DNA of 64,000 nt, from the NCBI GenBank assembly GCA_030998225.1, contig JAPYXD010000686.1, positions 3,906,001 to 3,970,000 of the forward strand. The letters run 5' to 3'. Each line of letters begins with the position of its first letter. Positions within the stretch are counted from its first letter, which is position 1. This DNA is from Diplolepis rosae (lineage: Eukaryota; Arthropoda; Insecta; Hymenoptera; Diplolepididae). A program made the position numbers and the translations under genes. Below the pieces are notes generated by a model. The model saw only the letters and a list, made by a program, of their open reading frames with translations, did no database searches and was not told where the DNA came from. This document shows positions 10,852 through 21,162 of this stretch, one piece after another.

Positions 10852-11165
10852 TACGAGCCAAATATACAGGTTTTGAGATGCCTATATATATGTGTCACTT
10901 TCGCAGTTGATTGTGTACGTGTTACGCTAATATACTAGGTTTTGAGATGCCTAGGTATACAACTCACGCACCACATTCAGTGTTATAAGTTTTGTACGGT
11001 TATGAGCCAAATATACAGGTTTTGAGATGCCTATATATATGTCACTTCCGGAGTTGATTGTGTACGTGTTACGCTAATATACTAGGTTTTGAGATGCCTA
11101 GGTATACAACTCACGCACGACATTCAGTGTTATAGATAATATAATAAGTTTTGAGATGCTTATTT
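10852..11165. repeat. tandem cassette with TTTTGAGATGCC motifs inside the solo LTR
   Basis: Two tandem units of about 147 bp each carry GAGCCAAATATACAGG, TTTTGAGATGCCTATATATATG, GTGTACGTGTTACGC and a second TTTTGAGATGCCTAGGTATAC. A partial fifth motif follows near 11150. The LTR copy at 45944-47752 lacks this block, while the truncated LTR at 4260-4440 keeps a version of it. LTR repeats like this often hold transcription-factor sites, but that is an inference here. Confidence 0.8.
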
Positions 11166-11711
11166 ATATGTATAACTTACTTGTCTACCTCTTAAATTAG
11201 AGGGCAAAAGAGAGAATTGTCGTTTATTACTCCTATTGTTGCAAGTCAACGCGCACAAATCCTTGCAGGATAGTTGGTGTAAGGGATGCAAGTCCACCAG
11301 CGACTGATGTGATCAATTATCCGCTTACGTATCTTGTTAAGTACACGAGAAATGAATCAAACATGCACTTGTTAACAAGATAGGTTAGTTCGTCCCGATT
11401 TCAGAAATGAATCACTATTAACCGACACGACTAAATACGACGATACACGTAATCCAAAGGAACTATCTAGCACTACGGTTTCCGGACTTGCACCACTTAA
11501 GGACCAAGGATTTTATTTACCAAGTACCGAATGTTGAGTTGCTCATAGAAATCCACTGAGACTTACGTTTATCGAAGGGTCTGCTCACGACGTTGAATTA
11601 CCGGTCCGGACCTAACAACCGTACAACTGTTCGGAAGTTAATGACAAACCTCCAGAGGTGAATCTGGGGTATATATACTATTGATGCTTCTATTAGTGGG
11701 AGCAGATCAAC

Positions 11712-11828
11712 GTAAATCGGTGGCACGGCACGTTCGAATCGTAAATCGGTGGCACGGCACGTTCGAATCGCAAATCGGTGGCAAGGCACGTACGAATTGC
11801 GAATCGGTGGCCAGGCACGATCTCTGCA
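11712..11828. repeat. ~29-bp minisatellite in the solo LTR
   Basis: About four tandem units based on AATCGGTGGCACGGCACGTT are present. The other LTR copy has fewer units at about 46840-46915, so copy number varies between family members. The short minus-strand open frame here is a by-product. Confidence 0.8.
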
Positions 11829-12533
11829 AGGGTTCATGAGTTCATCTCTTCTATTGCCCAATTTTATATCTAGTTTCCAAATAAATGCATTTATAATTAC
11901 TCATTTCTGCATTTATTTGTTTACAATTTGTGTTACTTATTTTATGAAGTATGATCATTAATTGGTTGCCAATGATCAGTCAATCGATTTCTTATCTATG
12001 ATCCATAATCAATGATCGATTTTTATTCATTGCTCGTGATCGACTCATCGGCAATCAATACATAATGGCGATAATATTGATCAATACTATTTTACTACCT
12101 GAGGTATTAATAATAGTACTGATGTAATGTTGATACATAATTAATATTAATATAATAATGATTATAATATTTAGTCATTATAATTAGTGAGGCTGTGCCG
12201 ATAATTTCTCATTCTCTCATTAGGTTATTAGTACGGCGTTACTACTTTATCGGCTCGCGGTGTGAGTTACTGACTCATTACCACGGGTGCAATTACCATA
12301 TAGACAGGGCGCTGTTCTTCTTCATCTCTTATTACCATATGTCAAACCGATTCGTCGACGTGAGGTATACATAGGTTTACCTCATGCGCACAGCTACCCG
12401 GTCCATATGATAATTTATCATAGGAACACTCTTATACTTGAATGATGTCTTCCTCGTTATCCTCGGTGTTTGGCGCATTGCCCTTGCACAGGGGCAATAT
12501 AAAATTTTAAAAGTTACTGGGATGTAACACATC

Positions 12534-13366
12534 CTGGTGCAGCGAAAAAGTTCGAAGACGAGGAATTGCAGGCGTTATGGGATGAAGACCCAACCCAATC
12601 GCAACAACAATTGGCACAAACACTAAATGTGACCCGAGGAGCTATTTGCCAACGTTTAAAAGCCATGGGAAAAATCCAAAAGTATAGAAAATGGGTACCA
12701 CACCAACTGAACGATAGACAAATGGAAAATCTAAAAACCATTTGTGAAACGCTGCTTCAACGGTTCGAAACGAAATCTTTTCTGCATCGAATTGTCACGG
12801 GGGACAAAAAATGGATTTATTTCGAGAACCCGAAGCGGAAAAAATCATGGCTTTCACCTGGTGAGGTCGGCCCATCGCCTCCAAGGCCAAATCGCTTTGG
12901 TCGTAAGACAATGCTCTGCGTTTGGTGGGACCAGTGTGGTGTGGTGAACTTCGAGTTATTAAAACCTGGTCAGACGGTGAATACGGATCGCTACCGACAA
13001 CAAATTATCAATTTGAATCATGCGTTGATCGGAAAACGGCCGGAATGGGCCCGAAGACATGGCAAAGTTATCCTACAACATGACAACGCGCCGTCTCATA
13101 CCGCTGAAGTGGTGAAGAACACATTAAAAGCATTAAATTGGGAAATATTATCGCACCCGCCGTACTCTCCAGACCTCGCCCCGTCTCACTATCACCTTTT
13201 CGCATCGATGGGACACTCACTCGCAGAGCAGCTCTTCGCCAATTTTGAAGAAGTCGAAAAATGGCTCGTCGAATGGTTTGCCTTGAAAGAGAAAAAGTTT
13301 TTTTGGAATGGTATCTATGATTTGCCTGAAAGATGGGCAAAATGTGTAGAATCCAATGGTCAATAG
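12534..13366 (+). pseudogene. mariner transposase copy A, 3' part (third catalytic D is H)
   Basis: This continues the mariner ORF in frame from the LTR insertion point to the stop at 13364-13366. It holds the second helix-turn-helix (QQLAQTLNVTRGAICQRLK), the WVPHQL linker and a DD34D-type catalytic domain. The first aspartate is in TGDKKWIYFEN and the second in LQHDNAPSHT. The third position, 34 residues later, reads APSHYHLF where functional mariners have APSDYHLF. This H-for-D change should abolish metal-dependent strand transfer. It is the only obvious coding lesion apart from the LTR. Confidence 0.9.
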
Positions 13367-13454
13367 TTTGAATACAAAATTTTTGAGATTCCCTTGAGAA
13401 TTAAGTGTTTTCTTTATTGAAAAAACCGGCAGACTTCAACTAACACCCCTGGTA

Positions 13455-13590
13455 CTTACAACCAGTAAACATCCCTCAAATTCGAGTACAAACAGAAAAT
13501 ACTAAAATTACAATTCGAAATATCCGAATTGCCTAAAATACCACCTCCTGTGTCACCGAGGACGCTGAAAAATCTAAGGAGGGAGGACAT
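13455..13590 (+). pseudogene. env 3' end and polypurine tract beyond the mariner
   Basis: Sequence beyond the mariner continues the env tail for roughly 25 codons. It is followed by a purine-rich run AAGGAGGGAGGAC at about 13574-13586 and then GGAAAGTTACAC. A polypurine tract followed by an AGTTA-like start is what errantiviruses show at the 3' LTR boundary. The assignment is tentative. Confidence 0.4.
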
Positions 13591-14682
13591 GGAAAGTTAC
13601 ACGAAAAAATTTTCATCAAAAAATAAAAAAAAATAGAAAGAACTCTACAGTACCAGTCAGCGACGCCTGTAATTAGATTAACCTGCGAGGCATTTATGCA
13701 GTCTAGCAGGATAAACTTACCTCAACGAGATAAAGCGCTCCCGACAAAATGACTAGCGCGAGAAAAATAATCATGCGAAGAGAAACAGTATGGCACCGAG
13801 CATGCAACCTGACACCACAGCATAGAGGAAGAACAACGATCCGCCTCTCTGTCAATGGAAGCGACTAGATGACCAGCACGCCTATCATTGTCAGAAAAAT
13901 TCTCGCCAATATGTTTTCCTGATCAAAAGTTCGTTTCATTTTTATTAAATCTTATTAATAAAGGCTTAACCAACAGAAATTCATTTCTCTTAATTAAGAA
14001 TTAATAATAAAGAATTTTATTAAAGAAAAAAAGTAAGAGTAAGAAAATTTAATATTAAAATTAATTGAAGGACAAGGAACCTTTGACCAACAAAACACTA
14101 CTACTTATAAAAGTATGAACAATATACATGTACGCATATGTATATGACATTGAAAACAAAACCCTTATAGAGTATACACATAAAGTTAACCCACATATGC
14201 CTACATAGATATGTGGATAATACTAAAAATTTTAGTCAAATTAGAAAAAGTCAGCAAACTTAAATACTATTCATGACAAGAAAAGGAAGTGGCTTGGAAG
14301 GATAGATCAAAGAAAATAAAATGTATTGATCCAATACAATTATAAATCCCACGAAATAATTATGAAAACCAAAAACAAAAATAAATTTTTTTAAATTGAA
14401 TCAAATCAATACATTCAACCGACCAATCAGTTTAAAATTCCTAATATATATTTAAAAATTAAAAAAAAAGACAACAACAAAATTACAAGCTAAATCCATA
14501 AATACTACACAAAAAAAGAAACAAAACGAAATACATAAAACAAGTAAACAAATAAATACATAAAACACACACACACACACATACACATACAACAAAACAA
14601 CACGAACACGTCACATTCGCGGATGATACGGAGAATTCCGCAGTCCTGGAAACGCCCGATGTCCTCTAATCACTGGCCGACG
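13591..14682. other. gene-free region, possible 3' LTR of the env element
   Basis: The first few hundred bases (to about 13920) are less AT-rich and may be the element's 3' LTR, but no matching 5' LTR is in the window. From 13930 to 14620 the sequence is strongly AT-rich with no gene. A short (CA)n run lies at about 14567-14582. Confidence 0.4.
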
Positions 14683-15330
14683 TCAGTAAATTACCTCACG
14701 CCGCGGTACTGAAAAAGACAAATAATTAATTAGAAATATAAAATTTGAAAAGAAAAAGAGTAGTACCAAACGAAAAAAAAAGAAAAGGAGTTTAATTACC
14801 TTCGTAACTAGCCAGTAAGGACCCGCAGGAACATCGAACAGGCTCCGACGTCGATATCCTCACGTATCGTCCACAGCGACAGAACCTATCTTCGGTACCC
14901 TGGACGCTGAAAACAAAGAAGTATAAGGAAATGAACCAATAAATCAAAATGTATATACACAACAAATAATAATAAAAATAATGATAGCAATAAAAAAATG
15001 ATAATTACCCCAGACAAATGACAGAAGGAACCGAATGGCAGCAAACTTGGTGATGTCGCGCAGGCAAGGGCGAGACGTTCTCCACAACCAGTCGATTCAA
15101 CCCTTCCATTATATGAAGGGACTCCCGACAAGCCTCCGCCAGAGTGTGCAGATCAACATGCACACTTCGCTCGAGTCCACGGCTTGCTCCGCCACGTGAC
15201 TGTTCTCCTGACACCATTTCCTGCGTCAGGAACCATAAAAACCGCATCCAGGGCACCAAAGAGGATGTTATGTTATATACCTGCCTCATAGAACTGGCAG
15301 GTAGAATCTGAGGCGCACGAACATAAGAAC
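14683..15330 (-). CDS. unrecognised three-exon gene, 3' end (minus strand)
   Basis: I do not recognise the product. On the minus strand three exons fit together: 15330-15009, 14906-14800 and 14708-14683. Each acceptor is a pyrimidine tract plus CAG (the first is TTTCTTTTTCTTTTCAG) and each donor is GTAATT or GGTAAT-like. One frame stays open across all three and both junctions preserve phase, ending in TGA at 14685-14683. The encoded piece is ~150 residues. The first exon part contains MRQVYNITSS and an acidic/basic helical stretch, and the last part is Cys-rich (DRFCRCGRYVR, PVRCSCGS). The 5' exons are not visible; an old Gypsy remnant lies upstream. GC content is well above the surroundings, as for coding DNA. 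A non-coding or decayed gene remains possible. Confidence 0.5.
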
Positions 15331-15615
15331 CTGAAAAGAAAAAGAAATTTTAATTAATGTATGGATAAGAAGCAACTAAACAAAATTAGCAATTAAAACA
15401 ACGACATTGGAATTCAAAAAATAAATTAGGAGCAAAGAGCAAATAAATTAAGGAAATGCAATTGTTCCTAATAGCAATAAAGGATACATGAAAATATTTA
15501 ATACGAATACACAACCTAAAAGGTTAACCATACCAGCTAATTAAAAATAAAATTAAATAAAAATAATAAAATTAAATAAAAATAATATTATTAAATAAAT
15601 AAACTAATTTAGGAG
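15331..15615. other. AT-rich intron-like or intergenic stretch
   Basis: No gene is supported. If the minus-strand gene is real, this is part of an upstream intron, because a branch/pyrimidine region and CAG acceptor lie at 15331-15350 (minus strand). Confidence 0.4.
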
Positions 15616-15779
15616 ACAAAAAAGGAATCAATTTCTCACAACAAATTTTCAACGATTTTATTAATCAGATTGCAATAGAACATGATTGTTATCAATCTTT
15701 TAACATTTCAGATGAAAATCGAGAATATTCCATCAAAGAATTATTAAGATTGGATAATTCAAATAAAGATTAAAAACAA

Positions 15780-18047
15780 CATGCTGAAAATTTAATTAAA
15801 AAATATGCAGATCGAATTCACACACCACGAGAACCTTTAGGAGCAACAACTGATTTACAACATGACATTCCAACAACAGATGATCAACCTATATTTTCAA
15901 AACAATATAGATTTCCTCCAGTACATAAAGAAGAAATTTCACGTCAAGTAAATGAACTGATCGACAATAGAATCATCAAACCTTAACAATCACCTCAATA
16001 TACATCTGTTTGGATAGTATCTAAAAAATTAGATTCACATGGAAATAGGAAATGGCGAATGGTACTTGATTTTCGCAAACTTAATGAGAAAAAGATTAGA
16101 GACTCTTATCCTTTACCAAATATTATTGATATTTCAAACTAATTTGGATCAGCTCAATTTTTTTTCTGTATTTCATCTTGCTTCAAGATTTCATTAGATA
16201 AAGATGAGTTCAGAAGATTCTCATAAGACAGTTTTTTCAATCCGTTATGGACATTATGAATTTGACCGTATCCCATTTGCTTTAAAAAACGCATTAGCTA
16301 CCTGTAAGCGTTTAATGAACTTAGTTTTAACAGGACTTCAAGGAACTGAATTATTTTTCTGCCTAGACGACATTGTTTCATATGCAAATTCTCTTGAAGA
16401 ACATGAGGAAAAATTTAACAAATTGATGGAAAGATTAAGTGCAGCAAATTTCATATTACAACCAAATAAATGTGAATTTTTACGACCAGAAGTTGCTTAT
16501 TTAGGACATATAATAGACAAGGAAGGAGTATGACCAGACCCCAAGAAAATAGAAGCAGTACAAAATTCTCCAATCCCAAAAAACCCTAAAAATATTAAGC
16601 AATTTTTATGACTAGCTGGTTATTACAGAAGATTTATTGAATGATTCTCTAAAATTGCAACACCCTTGAACCAACTTTTGAAAAAGGATGTAAAATTTAT
16701 TTGGTCAGGAAAACAACAAGAAGAATTTGAACTTTTAAAAAAAACATTATGTGAAGAACCTCTTTTACAAGGACCAGACTTCTCACAACCTTTTATTTTG
16801 ACAACTGATGCATCAGAATTCGCTATAAAAGGAATACATTCGCAAGGTAAAATAGGTAAAGATAAACCTATATGTTATTCTTCTAGATCATTACATTATT
16901 TGGAAAGAAAATATGATACATACGAAAAAAAAGCATAAGCAATTATTTAACGCGTAACATATTTTCGCCCTTATTTATATGGACGAAAATTTACATTGGT
17001 CACAGATCATAAACCATTGGTATGGTTTCAAAACTCGAAAGACCCTTGCTCTGGAGTAACCTGGTGGGAGTTGAAACTAGCAGAAAACAATTTTGATGTT
17101 ACATATAAAGCAGGTAAGACCAATGTAAGTGCAGATGCTTTATCAAGAAATCTTATCGATTAAAAAATATTGAAGTCAATGATATAAATAATGAAAATAC
17201 TATTGAAATAAATTTAATTGAACAGAGAAATTCAATATGCACATCTGATTTGAAATATATGAAGAAAGAACCAGAAACGGATCTTGTATGCTACGAAGAA
17301 ATAGATTATGATATTATTGAAGAAAAAATTAATGAGAGTAATTTGAAGAAAACTAAGGAATTTATAAACGAATAAACTTTATTCAAGTATAATAAAAATC
17401 AAAAAAGATATGATGAATTAAAATATAAGGTTATTGAAGATAAAAATATTGATAATGATGATTTTGGAGGAAACAAACAAATACTGATAAGTGATGGAAA
17501 TTTAATCAAGAATATAAAAGATAAGGAATATAATGATGACACAGATTACGACTTGTACCATATACAGATTACGATGATATTGAACAACATAAAATTTGTG
17601 AAAATTTTGGAGAAAATGAACAATTATATGAAGAAAACACTGATACGAAAAAACGCTATTAATCAGTACCATCTTGTACTTCCAATCGAATATAAATTTA
17701 AGGCAAGTCTAGGAGAAACTACTGAATATATTAAATTAGCGATTTATTCTCTTCATTCCATGGTAGAAAAATTAAACATTAGATCATTAAGTATTGCAAA
17801 ATCACCTTAAATTAAAAATGTTTTGTGGGAAGAAATTTTAGCCACATTAAAGATACCAATTTTAAATTCTACAGTCAAAATAATAGTTTGTACTGGAATT
17901 AAACAATACCCTACAAAAGAACAAAAAAGTCAATTGATTAAAGAAAGTCACTCATCTGTTATAGGAGAACATAAAGGAGTAACAAAAACTTATAATAGAA
18001 TCAGAAAAAGATACTATTGGGAAAATATGAAATTGGACATAAAAAAA
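15780..18047 (+). pseudogene. old Gypsy-group pol (Gypsy-1), 5' portion
   Basis: Scattered frames encode a Ty3/Gypsy polymerase in the right order. The RT fingers/palm come first (WRMVLDFRKLNEKK near 16050; the palm contains LDDIVSYA at about 16370 in place of the usual Y-x-D-D). Then come the connection (AYLGHIIDKEGV near 16495), RNase H (ILTTDASEF near 16795, VTDHKPLVW near 17000, ADALSRN near 17135), and the start of integrase with its H-H zinc motif (SHSSVIGEHKGV near 17950, RKRYYWENM near 18005). Many stops and frameshifts interrupt it. The integrase is cut at 18047-18051 by the younger element Gypsy-2 and continues at 22995. Confidence 0.85.
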
Positions 18048-18051
18048 TACA

Positions 18052-18393
18052 TGTAAAGTACATTGTACTTTTTAAATTATCCGGCGGACTTAAGTCGCGT
18101 AGGTAAGGTAGATTACTGTTCGTGCTAAGGAGAACGGAAGAAGACTAAAGTGTAGTGATAACGCAACTTATTAAAAGCTATTAAAAAAATAATTGTTTAA
18201 GATTTGTAATCAGAGAAAGGGCACAGTGAATAATTGACATTTAATGTCGTTTTTCATTTTACAGGTGGGTTCGTAAAAGGCGTAATTATTTATGCACATA
18301 ATAAATTAAAATATTCATTTTACAGAGAAACACAACTTGTCATTATCCTGCCCTGGATTTGCTTATAATAAAAAAAACAAAGGAAACATTATA
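18052..18393 (+). repeat. 5' LTR of Gypsy-2
   Basis: This is the direct copy of 22649-22990. It contains an ATAATAAA-type motif near its end (about 18366-18374) that may serve as polyadenylation signal. The sequence just after the LTR gives no obvious tRNA-primer match that I can name. Confidence 0.95.
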
Positions 18394-18427
18394 AAACGAC
18401 ATTATCGTCAAGAAGAATATCTCGACC

Positions 18428-19440
18428 ATGGAAAAGCTGAAATTTGGATTTGAGGTGAAAGCGTTGGAAGACGAAAAAAGCAACAAAATTTTCCTAACCT
18501 CAATTATGACTCAAGACAATAAACGCTACGTGATGCCAAAAGAATATCAAAATATGAATCTACACACCTTGCTTGGAAATACGTCGGCTTATAATAGAAT
18601 AAAAAGCACTTTTAAAAAAAGACACCAAAAAAGAAATGTGTGGATAACTTTATCAGGAGATCTAAAATTAATATACCTCGATGAAGATGAGAACTTGATT
18701 TTTGGAGAGTATTATTTGGAAGAGGTAGAAGAAACAAAAACCAATGAAAATACTGAAAATAAAGAAAATGCAATGTCTAAATTATTCGAAAAATTGATGT
18801 TGCAACAGCAAAATAGTGACAAAGAAAATCTACAGAAAATATCAGAAAAGTTTATATTGGGAAAATTTTCAACAAAAAGCTCTAATGTATACCAATGGGT
18901 TCAAGAATTTGAAAATGAATGCAAACACTTCAAAATTGACCAAGATAGGAAAAAAATCGAAGTTCTTAAGTTATTTTTAGAAAAATCTGGCTTAGATTGG
19001 TATGGCAGTATGCTGATTAAATTGACTATAGATTCACACTGGGAAACGTGGAAAAAAATTTCATAGAGACCTATGCAAATAAAGGATGGAGCCAAATTAG
19101 ATATGCAATGGCATTCAAATACCAAACAGGATCTCTTCTGGAATATGCTGTAAAAAAGGAAAGGTTGCTCTTAGAGGTCACAAAAGAAATCGACACTCGC
19201 ACCTTGATAGACCTCACAGCTATAGGCTTACCAAACTTCATAGCAGACAGAATCGACAGAGACTCACTTCAAACTATTGAAGACTTATTCAATGCAGTGG
19301 GAAAATTAGAACACTTAGCTGACAGGAAAAAGTTTGGTGAGAAAAAAATGAGCGAAACAGAAATTAAATAAAAAAACCACCATGTAAACACTGCCAAACC
19401 AATAACAGAGGAACACGTTTCCACCCAGAAGATAACTGCT
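18428..19440 (+). pseudogene. Gypsy-2 Gag, frameshifted
   Basis: The ATG at 18428 opens a lysine-rich Gag (MEKLKFGFEVK...). The frame 18428-19066 runs into 19048-19371 through a one-base shift in an A-run near 19055-19063. After 19371 a further shift leads to a zinc knuckle of the form CX2CX9HX4C (C-K-H-C ... H-P-E-D-N-C) at about 19384-19430. Gag would package the RNA. The LEKSGLDWYGS segment near residue 177 and the AIGLPNFIADRI segment are the capsid region. It is preserved enough to suggest recent decay. Confidence 0.8.
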
Positions 19441-19536
19441 GGTTTAAGCCAAAGGAAAATGAGAAAAAAAAAAAGTAGAATTTATCAATAATGCAGAATT
19501 AGAAGACGTAATAAAAGAAGAATCAAAAAACTGACT

Positions 19537-21162
19537 TTGACACCATTGATAAAAATAAAAGTATTGCTTAATGATTTTGTTGAAGTGAATGGTATTTATG
19601 ACTCCGGGTCCAACATATCCCTAATAAATTCAAAATTGATCAAAATGAATGAAAAAAAAGTAAGTAATTCTGAAAGAACAAATATAAAAACAATCAATGG
19701 TGTCAGAAAAACGGATGGTTTGATATGTGTAAAAATAAAAATCTTTGAAATTGAGAAAAGAAAAAACCTCATTGTCATAAACAGCGAATATTTTAACCAT
19801 GATATTCTAATTGGTCTAGATTGCATAAAAGAATTTAATCTATGCCAAGATGAAAATTTAAAAATCACACAGGTAAATATTCAAAATAAAATTGATAGAC
19901 ATTTATCAAATAATGAGAACATCGAAGATAATAAGATATTAGAAAGACAAAAACAATTAACTGTAAACTTCAATGAACATTTTTATGAGAAAAACTTTGA
20001 AATACAAGTAAATCACCTAAACTGTCAAGAAAAAAGCGAAATCGATAATTTAATAGAAGAATACAAGGAAATTTTTGCGAGAGATAAATACGATGTAGAG
20101 ACAGTAAAGAATTACGAAGCTCACATCGATTTACTAGTTGAAAAATATCCTAGCAAAAGACCGTACAGATGTACGATCGAAGACAAAGAAGAAATTGAAA
20201 AGCAAGTGGGGAAATTATTAGAAAAAAAATTGATCGAAGAATCATATAGTCCATTCGCTGCCCCAGTGACGTTGGCATACAAACGTGATGAAAATAAAAA
20301 ATCCAGATTATGCATAGATTTCCGAGATCTAAACAAAATAGTAGTGCCACAGGCACAACCATTTCCTCTTATTGAAGATTTAATGGAAAAAACAATAGAC
20401 TGCAAATATTTTTCGTCACTGGACATAAATTCAGCCTTTTGGTCAATACCGCTCAAAATCAAAGATAAAGCGAAAACAGGTTTTATCACTCAAGAAGGCC
20501 ATTTCCAATGGACCTGCTTACCCTTTGGTCTAAAGACGCCACCAGCAATTTTTCAAAGAATCCTGACAAACATAATAAGAAAAAATAACCTTTCGAGCTT
20601 TACAGTTAACTATATCGATGATATATTAGTATTCTCAAAAACTTTTGAGGAGCATATACAACATTTATGAAAATTACTAAGAGCAATAAAAACTGAAGGA
20701 TTCCGATTGAAATTTACAAAATGTGTTTTCGCCAAAGACTGCGTAAAATATTTAGGTCATATTATAAAGAATAATTGTATACGTCCACAAAAAGATAATT
20801 TGACAGCAATTAAAAACTTCCCAACGCCGAAAACACAAAAAAATGTTAGGCAATTTTTAGGAAAGATAAACTTTTATAACAAATATGTCAAAGATAGTGC
20901 AATAATTTTGGATCCACTACACAATTTGTTAAGAAAAAATCAAAAATTCATATGGACAAATGAGTGTGAAGAATCATTTGACAAAATAAAATTATTATTA
21001 TGCAGTGAACCAGTCCTGGGCATATTTGATCCAAAACTCAAAATAAAAATTTACACAGATGCTAGCATAAAAGGAATTGGTGCAATATTGAAACAACCTC
21101 AAGAAAATGGTGAAGAAAAACCAATAGCGTATTTTTCAAGAAAAAGAAAGCCATATATTTAG
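19537..21162 (+). pseudogene. Gypsy-2 Pol: protease, reverse transcriptase, start of RNase H
   Basis: The protease active site D-S-G lies in IYDSGSNISLI near 19590. The reverse transcriptase follows: RLCIDFRDLNK near 20305, the FSSLDINSAFW palm aspartate near 20410, LPFGLKTPPAIFQR near 20520, and the catalytic NYIDDILVFS near 20608. A stop at 20668-20670 interrupts the palm/thumb. The same frame resumes at 20671 and continues into the thumb (VKYLGHIIK, VRQFLGKINFYNKYV) and RNase H (KIYTDASIKGIGAIL near 21045). A frameshift near 21140 ends this block. Catalytic residues look intact; only the stop and shift disable it. Confidence 0.9.

Larger units (their letters stand above)
10563..12529 (-). 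mobile_element. solo LTR of a Gypsy-type element, ~2 kb
   Basis: The element runs from TGTTACGTCCC to GGGATGTAACA, so both ends obey the TG...CA rule. It is flanked by the 4-bp duplication CATC (10559-10562 and 12530-12533). Mariner copy B provides the empty site (GAACATCCTGG). Comparison with the truncated LTR ending at 4636, which precedes gag, shows this copy lies in reverse orientation. No internal coding sequence remains, so it is a solo LTR formed by LTR-LTR recombination. Internal repeats are noted separately. Confidence 0.88.
10195..13452 (+). mobile_element. mariner element, copy A, split by a solo LTR
   Basis: Terminal inverted repeats start CCAGGGGTGTTAGTTGAA at 10195 and end TTCAACTAACACCCCTGG at 13452. 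They are flanked by TA on both sides (10193-10194, 13453-13454), the standard mariner target duplication. Removing the 1,967-bp LTR insert and its 4-bp duplication leaves 1,287 bp, normal for a mariner. A second copy of the same family lies at 52328-53408. The element landed in the tail of the env gene. Confidence 0.93.

Noticed and set aside
14886..15131. Minus-strand ORF of 81 codons
   Set aside because: It reads through a predicted intron (14907-15008) in a different frame from the spliced model.
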